Shown: piece by piece, positions 48,304-57,436 of the stretch
Layout: every line of letters starts with the position of its first letter
Position numbering within the stretch: the stretch's first letter is position 1
Source of the DNA: Streptomyces iranensis
GTDB taxonomy: Bacteria; Actinomycetota; Actinomycetes; Streptomycetales; Streptomycetaceae
DNA length: 64,000 bases
Assembly (NCBI RefSeq): GCF_017874715.1
Contig: NZ_JAGGLR010000004.1
Location: 431,151-495,150 of the forward strand
Direction of reading: 5' to 3'
Position numbers and translations under genes: made by a program
The notes under the pieces: model-generated
Databases searched by the model: none
Told to the model about the DNA's origin: nothing
Seen by the model: the letters and a program-made list of their open reading frames with translations, nothing else

Positions 48304-49397
48304 GCGGCGTCCGCGTCCACCGGGACCACGACCGGCTGCGGCGCACCCGCCACCGCCCAGTCCGGGTCCTTGAGCCCGTTCCCGGTCACCGTGCAGACGA
48401 TGCGCTGGCCCGGGTCGACCAGCCCCTGTTCGGCCGCCTTCAGCAGACCCGCCACGCTCGCCGCGGAGGCGGGCTCGACGAAAACGCCCTCCTGGGCGGC
48501 GAGCAGCCGGTAGGCGGCGAGGATCTGACGGTCGGTCACCTCGTCGATGAGGCCGCCGGACTCGTCGCGCGCCTGCTCCGCGAAGGCCCACGAGGCGGGG
48601 TTGCCGATGCGGATGGCGGTGGCGATGGTGCTCGGCTCCTTGACCGGCTCACCACGCACGATCGGCGCCGCGCCGGACGCCTGGAAGCCCCACATCCGGG
48701 GCGTACGGGAGGCGCGCGGCTCGCTGTCGGCGAACGGCGCCGCGTACTCCGTGTAGCCCTTCCAGTAGGCCGTGATGTTGCCCGCGTTGCCGACCGGCAG
48801 CACATGGATGTCGGGCGCGTCCCCGAGCATGTCCACGATCTCGAAGGCGGCGGTCTTCTGGCCCTCGATCCGGGCCGGGTTGACCGAATTGACCAGCGCC
48901 ACCGGGTACTTCTCCGACAGCCCGCGCGCCAGCGTCAGACAGTCGTCGAAGTTGCCGTCGACCTGGAGGATCTTCGCGCCGTGGACGAGGGCCTGGCCCA
49001 TCTTGCCCAGCGCGATCTTCCCCTGCGGGACCAGCACCGCGCAGACCATTCCGGCCCGTACGGCGTACGCCGCCGCCGAGGCCGAGGTGTTGCCGGTGGA
49101 GGCGCAGATGACGGCCTTGGCACCGGCCTCCTTGGCCACGCTGATGGCCATCGTCATCCCGCGGTCCTTGAACGACCCGGTGGGGTTGGCGCCCTCGACC
49201 TTGAGATGAACCTCACAGCCGGTGCGCTCGGAGAGCACCTGCGCGGGAACCAGCGGCGTACCGCCCTCGCGCAGAGTGACGACGGGGGTGGTCCCGCTGA
49301 CCGGGAGGCGGTCGCGGTACTCCTCGATGATGCCCCGCCAGCCGTGCCACTGGCGGGTGCCGGACATTCGAGGCCCGGCGTCGGCGATTGCGTTCAT
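48279..49397 (-). CDS. thrC: Threonine synthase
   Basis: 372 residues. PLP lysine in [11 protein letters not shown], Gly-rich phosphate loop [16 protein letters not shown], and substrate loop [14 protein letters not shown] are intact. It converts O-phosphohomoserine to threonine. Class is the shorter bacterial type. A 148-base spacer with a 14-base repeat array separates it from hom, whose product feeds the same pathway. Confidence 0.96.
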   Translation of the reverse strand: MNAIADAGPRMSGTRQWHGWRGIIEEYRDRLPVSGTTPVVTLREGGTPLVPAQVLSERTGCEVHLKVEGANPTGSFKDRGMTMAISVAKEAGAKAVICASTGNTSASAAAYAVRAGMVCAVLVPQGKIALGKMGQALVHGAKILQVDGNFDDCLTLARGLSEKYPVALVNSVNPARIEGQKTAAFEIVDMLGDAPDIHVLPVGNAGNITAYWKGYTEYAAPFADSEPRASRTPRMWGFQASGAAPIVRGEPVKEPSTIATAIRIGNPASWAFAEQARDESGGLIDEVTDRQILAAYRLLAAQEGVFVEPASAASVAGLLKAAEQGLVDPGQRIVCTVTGNGLKDPDWAVAGAPQPVVVPVDADAAAVRLGLA

Positions 49398-49490
49398 GAT
49401 TTCCCTTACTCTCCGCTCACCCTCTGTTCGGCCTCAGCGCGGCCGCTACCCGGCCTCTGCTCGCCCGCCGCTCGATCACGACTCGTCCTC

Positions 49491-49560
49491 CACTCGCCGT
49501 CGACTACTCGCCGTCGACTACTCGCCGTCGACTACTCGCCCTCGACTACTCGCCCTCGAC
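49491..49560. repeat. Five 14-base tandem units across the hom stop codon
   Basis: Units (C/T)ACTCGCC(G/C)TCGAC start at 49491, 49505, 49519, 49533 and 49547. The hom stop codon (TAG on the minus strand, 49546-49548) lies in the array, and each unit carries another in-register GAGTAG. Because 14 is not a multiple of three, gain or loss of units inside the coding part would shift the frame, but the repeated stop would end it quickly. Confidence 0.9.
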
Positions 49561-50838
49561 CCGCATGATGCTCGCGACACCGCGGACGGTGTCGAGCCGG
49601 CGGAGCGCCTCCACGGTCGACGACAGCGCGGCGTCGCTCGCGCGGTGGGTCACGACGACGAGGGACGCCTCGCCGTCCTTCCCCTGCTGGCGGACGGTAT
49701 CGATGGATACGCCGTGTTCGGCGAAGACTGTGGCGACCTGCGCCAGAACTCCCGGTTTGTCGGCGACGTCCAGGCTGATGTGGTAGCGAGTGATCACATC
49801 GCCCATCGGGCTCACCGGGAGCCGGCTGTAGGCGGACTCCCCGGGTCCGGTGGCGCCCGCCAGCTTGTTGCGGCAGGCGGCGACGAGGTCGCCGAGGACG
49901 GCCGAGGCGGTCGGCGAACCACCCGCCCCCGGGCCGTAGAACATCAGCTGCCCCGCGGCGTCGGCTTCCACGAAGACCGCGTTGTACGCCTCGCGGACGG
50001 AGGCGAGGGGGTGGCTCAGCGGAATCATCGCCGGGTGTACCCGCGCGGTGACCGACCGGCCGTCGGCGGCCCGCTCACAGATCGCGAGCAGCTTGACGGT
50101 GCAGCCCATGCGCTTGGCGGAGGCGATGTCGGCGGCGGTCACCTCGGTGAGGCCCTCGCGGTGCACATCGTCGAGGGTGACCCGGGTGTGGAAGGCGATC
50201 CCGGCGAGGATCGCGGCCTTCGCGGCGGCGTCGAACCCCTCGACATCGGCGGTCGGGTCGGCCTCGGCGTAGCCCAGGGCCGTGGCCTCGTCCAGCGCCT
50301 CGCTGTAACCGGCGCCGCTTCCGTCCATCCGGTCGAGGATGAAGTTGGTGGTGCCGTTGACGATGCCGAGGACGCGGTTGACCTTGTCGCCCGCGAGCGA
50401 CTCGCGCAGCGGCCGCACCAGCGGGATCGCCCCCGCGACCGCGGCCTCGTAGTAGAGATCCGCCCCGCGCTGCTCGGCCGCGGCGTGCAGCGCCGCGCCG
50501 TCCTGGGCGACCAGCGCCTTGTTCGCGGACACCACGCTCGCGCCGTGGTCGAAGGCGGTGGTGATGAGGGTGCGGGCGGGCTCGATCCCGCCGATGACCT
50601 CGACCACCACATCGATGTCCCCGCGTTTGACCAGGGCCGTGGCGTCGGTGGTCACCAGCTCCGCCGGCACCCCTTCCCGGACCCGGCCGGGGCGGCGTAC
50701 AGCGATCCCGGCCAGCTCGACCGGGGCCCCGATACGCGCCGCGAGGTCGTCCGCCTGCGTCGTCATGATGCGCGCCACCTCTGAGCCGACTACTCCACAG
50801 CCCAGCAGCGCCACTTTCAGCGGACGCGTACGCATCAT
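49546..50838 (-). CDS. hom: Homoserine dehydrogenase
   Basis: 430 residues from ATG 50838; ATG 50835 next to it is equally possible, and GAGG a few bases upstream suits either. NAD(P) motif KVALLGCGVVGSEVARIM, the substrate block GILNGTTNFIL-like (GIVNGTTNFILDRM), and a C-terminal ACT domain (ISLDVADKPGVLAQVATVFAEHGVSIDT) for threonine feedback. It makes homoserine from aspartate semialdehyde. It follows lysA by about 180 bases on the minus strand. Confidence 0.95.
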   Translation of the reverse strand: MMRTRPLKVALLGCGVVGSEVARIMTTQADDLAARIGAPVELAGIAVRRPGRVREGVPAELVTTDATALVKRGDIDVVVEVIGGIEPARTLITTAFDHGASVVSANKALVAQDGAALHAAAEQRGADLYYEAAVAGAIPLVRPLRESLAGDKVNRVLGIVNGTTNFILDRMDGSGAGYSEALDEATALGYAEADPTADVEGFDAAAKAAILAGIAFHTRVTLDDVHREGLTEVTAADIASAKRMGCTVKLLAICERAADGRSVTARVHPAMIPLSHPLASVREAYNAVFVEADAAGQLMFYGPGAGGSPTASAVLGDLVAACRNKLAGATGPGESAYSRLPVSPMGDVITRYHISLDVADKPGVLAQVATVFAEHGVSIDTVRQQGKDGEASLVVVTHRASDAALSSTVEALRRLDTVRGVASIMRVEGE

Positions 50839-51015
50839 CCGACCTCGTCTCTCATCCATCGCGTTAATGCATCAGCGCGTTAGTGCACCAGTCTCATGCA
50901 CTGGACGGGATTTTCTGTCCCGGGTCCAGTATCCGAGATCCATTTCTCGCTAGCCGAATCCCACCGGCGGCAGCGGCCGGCGAGTAACGGGTTCTCGCCG
51001 GCTGACATCAGCCCA

Positions 51016-52416
51016 TCAGCCGACATCGAGCCGCAGCAGATCCTCCTCCGTCTCCCGCCGGACGATCTCGCGCGCCTGCCCGTCCCGTACGGCCACGACG
51101 GGCGGCCGGAGCGCGTGGTTGTAGTTGCTCGCCATCGAGCGGCAGTAGGCGCCGGTGGCGGGGACGGCGATCAGATCGCCGGGCGCCAGATCGGCGGGCA
51201 GGAAGGCGTCCCGTACGACGATGTCGCCGGATTCACAGTGCTTGCCGACGACACGGGAGAGCATCGGCTCGGCGGTGGAGGCACGGGAGACCAGCGCCAC
51301 CGAGTACTCGGCATCGTAGAGCGCGGTACGGATGTTGTCGGACATCCCGCCGTCGACGCTGACGTACGTCCGCAGCCCCGGCAGCTCCTTGACCGTGCCC
51401 ACCTCATAGAGCGTGAACGCGGTCGGCCCGACGATCGCCCGCCCCGGCTCGACCGACAGCCGCGGCACCGCGAGCCCGGCCGTGTCGCACTCCCGGTGCA
51501 CGATGTCGCGCAGCGCCTTGGCGATCTCCTGCGGCTCGCGCGGGTCGTCCTCCGAGGTGTACGCGATGCCGAGACCGCCACCCAGGTCGATCTCGGGCAG
51601 CTCGATACCGTGCTCGTCGCGGATCTCCTTCAGCAGCCCCACGACCCGGTGCGCCGCGACCTCGAACCCGGACGTGTCGAAGATCTGCGACCCGATGTGC
51701 GAGTGAATGCCGATGAGCTCGAGCCCGTCGAGCTTGAGCGCCCGCCGCACTGCCTCGGCGGCCTGCCCGCCCGCGAGCGGAATGCCGAACTTCTGGTCCT
51801 CGTGGGCGGTCGCGATGAACTCGTGGGTATGCGCCTCCACACCCACGGTGATCCGGATCTGCACCCGCTGCCGCCTGCCGAGCCGCTGGGCGATGTGCGC
51901 GACCCGCACGATCTCCTGGAACGAGTCGAGCACGATCCGCCCGACGCCCTCCTCGACCGCCCGCTCGATCTCGGCGGCGGACTTGTTGTTCCCGTGCAAC
52001 GCGATCCGCTCGGCGGGCATCCCGGCGGCGAGCGCGGTGGCCAGCTCCCCGGCGGAGCACACATCGAGGTTGAGCCCCTCCTCGTTCAGCCAGCGCACGA
52101 CGGCGCGGGAGAGGAACGCCTTCCCGGCGTAGAACACGTCCGCGTCCTCCCCTTGCTCCTGGAACGCCTCGTGCCAGGCCCGGCAGCGGGCCCGGAAGTC
52201 GGCCTCGTCGAGGAAGTACGCGGGCGTCCCGAACTCCTCCGCGAGCGTCTTGACGTCGACCCCGCCGACGGTCACGACGCCATCGGCGTTCCGGCTGACC
52301 GTACGGGACCACACGCGCGGATCGAGCTGATTGAGATCGGCGGGCGGCGCGGCGTAGTGCCCCTCGGAGAGGACATCGGCGTGGCGGGGCCCGGCGGGAT
52401 GGGCGGAACGACTCAT
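51016..52416 (-). CDS. lysA: Diaminopimelate decarboxylase
   Basis: 466 residues of fold-type III PLP enzyme. PLP lysine in [20 protein letters not shown], the Gly-rich [17 protein letters not shown] and C-terminal [10 protein letters not shown] with the catalytic Cys. It produces lysine from meso-diaminopimelate, the last step of the lysine branch, beside the threonine branch genes. It follows the NrtL gene by 39 bases and is probably co-transcribed with it. Confidence 0.96.
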   Translation of the reverse strand: MSRSAHPAGPRHADVLSEGHYAAPPADLNQLDPRVWSRTVSRNADGVVTVGGVDVKTLAEEFGTPAYFLDEADFRARCRAWHEAFQEQGEDADVFYAGKAFLSRAVVRWLNEEGLNLDVCSAGELATALAAGMPAERIALHGNNKSAAEIERAVEEGVGRIVLDSFQEIVRVAHIAQRLGRRQRVQIRITVGVEAHTHEFIATAHEDQKFGIPLAGGQAAEAVRRALKLDGLELIGIHSHIGSQIFDTSGFEVAAHRVVGLLKEIRDEHGIELPEIDLGGGLGIAYTSEDDPREPQEIAKALRDIVHRECDTAGLAVPRLSVEPGRAIVGPTAFTLYEVGTVKELPGLRTYVSVDGGMSDNIRTALYDAEYSVALVSRASTAEPMLSRVVGKHCESGDIVVRDAFLPADLAPGDLIAVPATGAYCRSMASNYNHALRPPVVAVRDGQAREIVRRETEEDLLRLDVG

Positions 52417-52455
52417 GCTGTCTCTGCTGTCTCTCTCAAGGTCTTACACGAGGTC

Positions 52456-53442
52456 TTACAGATGTTCGGGTGCGCTGATGCCGAGCAGATGCAGGCCGCC
52501 GGCGAGCACCGCCCCGGTGGCGTCGGCAAGGGCCAGCCGGGAACGGTGGACGGCCGAGGGTTTGTGCTGGTGGGAGGGCAGGACCGGACAGCCGTCATGA
52601 AACCGGAAGAAGGCATCGGCGACGGCGACGAGGTGCCGCGCAAGCTGGTCGGGCGCACGATGCCGGGCGGCGGCCTCGATGGTGCGGGGGTGATCGGCGA
52701 GGAGGGCGAGAAGGCCGATCTCGGCGGGGTGGTCGTACGCCCCGGACTCGGGCTGGGGCGTAATGCGGAGCTGAGTGGCGTTCCCCACCAGGGCGCGGGT
52801 GCGGGCGTGGGCGTACTGGACCCGGAAGAGAGGGTTGTCCTCGCGCTGGGAAAGCAGACGGGCAGGGTCGAGCTCGGGCAGATCATGCCCGGCGGGCCGG
52901 AGCAACGCCCAGCGGGCGGCGTCGGCCCCGAGGGAGCGGAGCAGATCAGCCCCGGAGACCGGAACGGGCCGAACGACGGGCCCGCGACCTGCGACAACAG
53001 CTCCCCCGGCGGCGTGGACGAGCCCCCGCACCACATGAGCGACGAGGGCAGCCCGCACCTCGTTGGCGGGCCCCAGCGGAACCGAAACCCCGGCAAGCGC
53101 CTCCCCGTGCCCGTAGCGAGGTCCCGCGGAGCGCACGGTCTGCACGAGCTGGGCATGCGAATGGGCATCAAGCGTGATGTTGAGAAACCCAGGAGCGGCA
53201 ACATCAACGCGGGCGATCCCGGGCGTACGGAGCAACCGCCGCCGCAAAACCTCGGCGATAACGAGCGCATCCCCCTCCCCCCTGGCCAGCAGCAGGGCGA
53301 CATTGGTGGCGTAATCCCCACACCCAGACCGAGGAGGCGTCCGCACCTTCACCCGCTCCGGCACGCCAACGCACAGCTCGTCGTCCTCAACGGCACGACG
53401 CACGGTGTGCAGCACAGTGCGGGAGAGCTGGGCGGGAGTCAC
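52456..53442 (-). CDS. nrtL: ArgS-related anticodon-binding protein NrtL
   Basis: 328 residues from GTG 53442. It has the N-terminal ArgS additive-domain motif GDYATNVALLLA and DVAAPGFLNITL, and the C-terminal arginyl-tRNA synthetase anticodon-binding helices (FRVQYAHARTRAL, DAFFRFHDGCPVL, ALADATGAVLAGGLHLLGI). The HIGH and KMSKS catalytic domain between these parts is essentially missing, replaced by about 60 residues. It therefore cannot charge tRNA in the usual way and probably binds tRNA-Arg or acts as a regulator. A real argS must be elsewhere. It lies upstream of lysA, where argS sits in many actinobacteria. Confidence 0.9.
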   Translation of the reverse strand: MTPAQLSRTVLHTVRRAVEDDELCVGVPERVKVRTPPRSGCGDYATNVALLLARGEGDALVIAEVLRRRLLRTPGIARVDVAAPGFLNITLDAHSHAQLVQTVRSAGPRYGHGEALAGVSVPLGPANEVRAALVAHVVRGLVHAAGGAVVAGRGPVVRPVPVSGADLLRSLGADAARWALLRPAGHDLPELDPARLLSQREDNPLFRVQYAHARTRALVGNATQLRITPQPESGAYDHPAEIGLLALLADHPRTIEAAARHRAPDQLARHLVAVADAFFRFHDGCPVLPSHQHKPSAVHRSRLALADATGAVLAGGLHLLGISAPEHL

Positions 53443-53534
53443 GGGACAAGCGTATGGGAGGAGGGGGGTACGAAAGCGAACCGGTTTCGCCCTTCGGACG
53501 AGCACACGACTGGGTTCGTCCGGGCCCCGGACCC

Positions 53535-53591
53535 AAAGAGACCGGGGCCCAACGAACCCACAAAAGAGACCGGGGCCCCAACGAACCCACA
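53535..53591. repeat. 28/29-base tandem duplication upstream of nrtL
   Basis: AAAGAGACCGGGGCCC followed by AACGAACCCACA occurs at 53535 and, with one extra C, at 53563. A degenerate third copy follows. The 238-base gap between nrtL and the receiver gene is a purine/pyrimidine-skewed low-complexity tract on one strand and holds no gene. Confidence 0.75.
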
Positions 53592-53680
53592 AAGAAGCCC
53601 GAGCCCCGGACCGAACCGAAGCCCAAGCCCCCTCCCCCGGGCCGAACCGGAGGAAAGAGGCCCGGGTCTGGGGCCCACCA

Positions 53681-54112
53681 CTACCCGGTGGGCCCCACAA
53701 CCGGCTCGGCATCACCGGGCGCGGCCGCACCGGCCGCCCCCTGCCGCATCAGCCGCCGCACGAGCTCGACAAGATCAACGGGCTCGAACGGTTTCGCGAG
53801 GAAGGCATCGACGCCCAGCGCCTTCCCGCTGTCCATCTCGTACTGCGTACACGCACTGATGATCGCGACGGGCACATGACACGTTCGAGCATCAGCACGC
53901 AGCCTCGATGCCGTATGCAGCCCATCGAGTCTGGGCATCACGACATCGAGAGTGATCACATCGGGCCGCACCTGGTGAACGATCTCCAGGCACTCGGCAC
54001 CATCGGCCGCGGTCACGACCTCGAAGCCCTCCAGCTCGAGGTTGACCCTGATCAGCTGCCGGATGACCTTGTTGTCGTCGACGACAAGGACCCGGCCGGA
54101 CAAGCCAGGCAC
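53681..54112 (-). CDS. Single-domain response regulator (receiver only)
   Basis: 143 residues from GTG 54112. The receiver has D-D in LVVDDNKVIRQL, phospho-Asp in VITLDVVMPRLDG, the switch AIISACTQYE with Ser in place of the common Thr, and K in LAKPFEPVDL. There is no output domain; the last 25 residues are an Ala/Gly-rich tail. The open frame continues upstream across the tRNA gene, where it encodes only antisense tRNA (PPAGFEPAHT-type), so that part is excluded. The start has a weak ribosome site and is uncertain by a few codons. No kinase gene is adjacent. Confidence 0.85.
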   Translation of the reverse strand: MPGLSGRVLVVDDNKVIRQLIRVNLELEGFEVVTAADGAECLEIVHQVRPDVITLDVVMPRLDGLHTASRLRADARTCHVPVAIISACTQYEMDSGKALGVDAFLAKPFEPVDLVELVRRLMRQGAAGAAAPGDAEPVVGPTG

Positions 54113-54342
54113 ATCCTGAAGAGTAGGCGCGCAGCCGCGGCTGCGTCCGGGTTTTCCCCACTTCCGCCCCGTGCGAGGGACCTTTCCCCAAGACCCCTGC
54201 GCCCCACCCTCCACATGCGGTATACGCCCCTCCGCTCCCACTTCCACTCCCCGCCCGCCGCCCCCCGATAAGCGTTCATGACCACCCTGATCGAGCTGAT
54301 AGTGTTCTACCTGTCGCCGCGAGACAGCAGCGACAAGCACAA

Positions 54343-54414
54343 GCCCCCGTAGCTCAGGGGATAGAGCAACGGCCTCCGGAGCCGTGTGCGCAGGTTCGAA
54401 TCCTGCCGGGGGCA
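54343..54414 (+). tRNA. tRNA-Arg (anticodon CCG)
   Basis: 72 bases with all arms: acceptor GCCCCCG/CGGGGGC plus discriminator A, D arm GCTC...GAGC, anticodon stem ACGGC/GCCGT with loop CTCCGGA (anticodon CCG, reads CGG), and T arm GCAGG-TTCGAAT-CCTGC. CCA is not encoded. Its 3' half is repeated exactly at 61237-61280, so it is the integration site of the element to its right. The gene remains intact. Confidence 0.97.
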
Positions 54415-54417
54415 CTC
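54374..54417. other. attL: 44-base attachment repeat within tRNA-Arg
   Basis: From CTCCGGA of the anticodon loop through CTC beyond the discriminator base, 44 bases are identical to 61237-61280. This is the standard tyrosine-recombinase arrangement in which the element restores the tRNA 3' end. The integrase gene lies just inside this end. Confidence 0.95.
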
Positions 54418-54467
54418 GCCAGTCAGCCAGCAAGAATCAAGCTCTGACCAGCGCGAATGCCGACATG

Positions 54468-54504
54468 AAAGAGCGGGAGTCAGTCTCACTGACTCCCGCT
54501 CTTT
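54468..54504. terminator. Perfect 17-base-pair hairpin between tRNA-Arg and integrase
   Basis: AAAGAGCGGGAGTCAGT (54468-54484) pairs without mismatch with 54488-54504 over CTC. It lies inside the element, follows the tRNA and precedes the integrase stop, so it can terminate both converging transcripts. A CTCTCTCTC tract follows on the plus strand. Confidence 0.9.
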
Positions 54505-54547
54505 CTCACTCTCTCTCAGTGTTCACGCACCATCTGCGATACACGTA

Positions 54548-55999
54548 TCAGGCTGTGTCGCCGTCCTCCTCCAGTGCCTTAGTGATCTTCGCGTTCGCGG
54601 CCTCCTCGTGACCGTCGATGCACCCGTGATAGCGCCGGTGGATCACCTCGGGTGAGTTCCCGACCCGCCGAGCAACCTCAGCGATCGGCACCCCCGCGTT
54701 CAGCCACCGCGTGATGCACGCGTGCCGCAGGTCGTACGGACGCCCGGCCAACGGCGAGGCGACGCGCTCTGGCGGCAGCGCGTACTCCCGCGCCTCCTCC
54801 CACACCCGCCAGTAGGTAGACGAGCCGACCACTCCCCCGCGCTCGTTGCCGAACACGCGCCCTTCCTTGGCCGTGCCGAACGTGTTCAGGTGCGCCCGCA
54901 GGATCGCCACCAGGACGGGCGGGATGGGCACCGGTCGGTCGCTCTTGGCCTCCCGCGCCTTCAGCCCCCGGCGGTCGTGACGCTCGCCGGAATCGGTCCA
55001 CTGCTTCCCTGAGACGGGGCGCGTCTCCCGGAGCGTCAGCGTGCCCCATCCCGCGTCCGGGAGGTCGCAGTCAGACCGCCTCAGCCCGACCGCCTCAGCC
55101 GGACGCAACCCCGCGTAGTACAGGACCGCATAGAAGGCCGTCAGGCGCCTCCCACGGCACCGGTCCCACGACCCGACGTAGGAAACTCCCGCGAGCAACT
55201 GACGGGCCTGTAGGGCATTCACGAGGACGCGCCGGTCCACCACGTCGTTGGAACCGACGTGCTTCCGGCGGGCCCGCTGAAGCGGGTTCTCCGGGAGCTC
55301 CCCCGCGACCACCGCATGTTCGAGGGCAGTGTTCAGGGCCCGGCGGCGACGCCTGTACGTGTCGCCCGCGGCTGGGGTGCCATCCAGCTTGTACCCGATG
55401 CGGTACAGCACGTCTTCGAACACTTCGGCGCCGGTCACATCGACGACCGGACGGTCCGCCGTCGTGAGCCAATCGTACGCGGCCTTGAGTTCGGCCGGCG
55501 GATCCTCCCCCGCGTTCGCGGGCACGATCCCCCACCGGAACGCCAGCCGCAGTTGCTCATCCGGGGGAACACCGTCCCCGCGCTTGACCATGGCAAGACT
55601 CACGGCCGCTAGACCGTCCGCCATGCTTTCACGGGTCTTGGCCGCGCTCGTACGCCACCGCCCGGCTACGTACTTCCGGCAGAACTCGAACCACCTCACC
55701 GGGTCCTCAGCCGCCGCCGCTTCCGCCGCCGCGCGCACCTCGGACTCAGGCTGTCCGCTTTCGATCTCGAACGCCTCGCCTCGGCGCATGGCCTGCCACA
55801 ACTCCAAGCGACGGTTGTCGGCAAGTGTCGACGTGGCGAACGTCGCGCTGCTCACCTTCCCGCCTACAACCCATCGGAGTTGATACGGCCGCGCCTTACG
55901 GTTGACCTTCGTGACCTTCCACAGTCGGATGTCGAGGGAGTACCCCGGCCTCGCCTCCCCGTGCGGGCGGCGGACCGGAGTGTCGTCAGTCGTGCTCAC
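54548..55999 (-). CDS. int: Tyrosine recombinase (integrase)
   Basis: 483 residues from GTG 55999, which overlaps the xis stop (GTGA). The DNA-binding and core-binding parts span about 1-290. The catalytic domain has Arg in YYAGLRPAEAVGLR, YDLRH (422-426, with Tyr at the usual His of HxxR, common in actinobacterial integrases), and the nucleophile Tyr457 in EVIHRRYHG. It performs integration into and, with Xis, excision from tRNA-Arg. A longer frame covering xis is false. Confidence 0.95.
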   Translation of the reverse strand: MSTTDDTPVRRPHGEARPGYSLDIRLWKVTKVNRKARPYQLRWVVGGKVSSATFATSTLADNRRLELWQAMRRGEAFEIESGQPESEVRAAAEAAAAEDPVRWFEFCRKYVAGRWRTSAAKTRESMADGLAAVSLAMVKRGDGVPPDEQLRLAFRWGIVPANAGEDPPAELKAAYDWLTTADRPVVDVTGAEVFEDVLYRIGYKLDGTPAAGDTYRRRRRALNTALEHAVVAGELPENPLQRARRKHVGSNDVVDRRVLVNALQARQLLAGVSYVGSWDRCRGRRLTAFYAVLYYAGLRPAEAVGLRRSDCDLPDAGWGTLTLRETRPVSGKQWTDSGERHDRRGLKAREAKSDRPVPIPPVLVAILRAHLNTFGTAKEGRVFGNERGGVVGSSTYWRVWEEAREYALPPERVASPLAGRPYDLRHACITRWLNAGVPIAEVARRVGNSPEVIHRRYHGCIDGHEEAANAKITKALEEDGDTA

Positions 56000-56190
56000 G
56001 CAGCGTCCTCCCGCTCCGAGAGCCACCGCTCGTACTCCGACCGACGAATACGCACGTCGCCATTCGGGAGTTTGATCGAACGGGGCCCCCTCCCGAGTTG
56101 GCGCCACCGATAGAAGGTCGACGGAGCAACCTTCAGGTCTGCGATGACTTCCTTGACGGTCATCTTCTCGTCCGCCACGCGGGCACTCAT
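55996..56190 (-). CDS. xis: Excisionase-like helix-turn-helix protein
   Basis: 64 residues with a MerR/excisionase winged helix: MTVKEVIADLKVAPSTFYRWRQLGRGP, then a wing IKLPNGDVRIRRSEYERWL. Such proteins bend DNA at the att site and direct the integrase to excision. It overlaps int by four bases at its 3' end and its ATG overlaps the HNH stop (ATGA), so expression is tightly coupled. Internal ATG at residue 10 is an alternative start. Confidence 0.9.
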   Translation of the reverse strand: MSARVADEKMTVKEVIADLKVAPSTFYRWRQLGRGPRSIKLPNGDVRIRRSEYERWLSEREDAA

Positions 56191-56612
56191 GCCGCCGTCC
56201 TCTCAAGCTCACTCACAGTCGATTCGGGCAGGTGACAGGTGGACCGTCGTCCGTCGTGGTCGGCCGATCCGAGGGCCGGTTGGATCGCCTGGTTGGCGTG
56301 CGCGAGTCGGGCGAGCAACGGCAGATCGATCGGGCGGACGACAGGGCGGGTCGGGTCGATCGACCGCAGCAACAGCAGCGCGATCGAGAGGGGGAATCGG
56401 TCGCCCTTGCGGTTGTTGCAGTCGAAGCAGGCGAGTACGAGCGCGCCGACAGACCAGGTCCGCAGCAGGCTGTACGGCGCCACGTGGTCCGTGGTCGCTC
56501 CCGCCGGGCTGTGGAACGGGTGGCGGCAGTAGGCGCAGCGCCAGCCGTCGCGGTCGGCGAGTTGGAGCCTGCGCAGGTGCCGCACGGCGGTCTTGGGACG
56601 GCTGCGGGCCAC
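56187..56612 (-). CDS. HNH endonuclease
   Basis: 141 residues from GTG 56612, eight bases after GGAG. The HNH core is CAYCRHPFHSPAGATTDHVAPYS followed by VLACFDCNNRKGD: two CxxC zinc pairs, the DH pair and N...K of the metal finger, like restriction and homing-type HNH enzymes. A basic N-terminus (ARSRPKTAVRHLRRLQL) suits DNA binding. Being embedded directly in an xis-int operon is unusual; possible jobs are nicking the element for transfer or replication, homing, or defence. It ends overlapping xis. Confidence 0.88.
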   Translation of the reverse strand: MARSRPKTAVRHLRRLQLADRDGWRCAYCRHPFHSPAGATTDHVAPYSLLRTWSVGALVLACFDCNNRKGDRFPLSIALLLLRSIDPTRPVVRPIDLPLLARLAHANQAIQPALGSADHDGRRSTCHLPESTVSELERTAA

Positions 56613-56614
56613 GG

Positions 56615-57436
56615 CTACCACTCCGCCCGCACCGGCCGCAGCCACGTACCGCCCGGCCCGGCGGGCGGGGTCGCCCCGACCGCGTAGCCACCGCCGTCCA
56701 ACCGCACGATCAACGGCGAGGGCTGGCAGGTGTCGGCGCGCAGCAGACGGAAGCAGAACCGGCGGCGGTGGTAGTCCGGCAGGGCCTGCCGGTACAGCCA
56801 GTCCCGGCCGGTCCCGGCCGCGCGTGACGGGCCCGTGACGCAGGTCGGCGCCGGTGACGCGAATTCCCGACCCATGGCCTCACCCAGCCGCATCAGCGTC
56901 TCTGCGGGAACCAGAGCGGCACCCTGCCGGATCGCGCGGGAGACCAGCAACGGGGCCCGCCGGATGATGACCGCGTCGACCTGGTGATGCCGGTAGGCAT
57001 CCGACAGGTACAGCGCCACGGCCGCCTCACCGGCCGTCATCGGACGGGACCGGGCCCCCTCGTACCAGAGGGACAAGGCAAGCCGGTAGGCGAACGTCCA
57101 GCAGGCGTCCGCTTCGGGGAACTCCCCCGGCCCGAAGTCGGCGAAGGTGGCGACGACTTCGGCAAGCCCGGCCGGTCCCAGCGCGGCCACGGACTCGCAC
57201 AGGACGGCGTACAGGGTGTCTGTACTCGGCACCCGCCCCGCAAGTTCGTCGTCCGCGGCCACCTCGAACAGAGCGGCGGCCACCTCCATGGGAGACCACT
57301 GAAGACCCCCGGCGGGGACCGTGGGTACGCCCTCACCGGCCCGGCGGCGCTCCCGCCGCGCCAGAGGCACGGCGGGAATGGCCGGGGTCGACACGCGGGC
57401 GTACAGGGCGTCCAGCGGACTCGTGACAGGCTTCAC
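56615..57436 (-). CDS. Unknown element protein between HTH regulator and HNH nuclease
   Basis: 273 residues from GTG 57436, overlapping the upstream HTH gene by GTGA; its TAG is three bases before the HNH start. No family was recognised. An Arg-rich N-terminal stretch (PLARRERRRAGEG) is followed by a helical middle (MEVAAALFEVAADDELAGRV, GLAEVVATFADFGPGEFPEADACWTFAYRLAL) and a C-terminal part (RRRFCFRLLRADTCQPSPLIVRLDGGGYAVGA). It occupies the position where pSAM2-like elements carry a replication initiator but lacks visible rolling-circle or polymerase motifs. Confidence 0.75.
   Translation of the reverse strand: MKPVTSPLDALYARVSTPAIPAVPLARRERRRAGEGVPTVPAGGLQWSPMEVAAALFEVAADDELAGRVPSTDTLYAVLCESVAALGPAGLAEVVATFADFGPGEFPEADACWTFAYRLALSLWYEGARSRPMTAGEAAVALYLSDAYRHHQVDAVIIRRAPLLVSRAIRQGAALVPAETLMRLGEAMGREFASPAPTCVTGPSRAAGTGRDWLYRQALPDYHRRRFCFRLLRADTCQPSPLIVRLDGGGYAVGATPPAGPGGTWLRPVRAEW

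Noticed and set aside
50896..53859. 987-codon plus-strand frame over lysA and nrtL
   Set aside because: Antisense to two recognised genes, without family features.
54113..54433. N-terminal extension of the receiver gene across tRNA-Arg
   Set aside because: The extension encodes the PPAGFEPAHT-type peptide that results from reading a tRNA gene backwards, and it crosses an intact tRNA.
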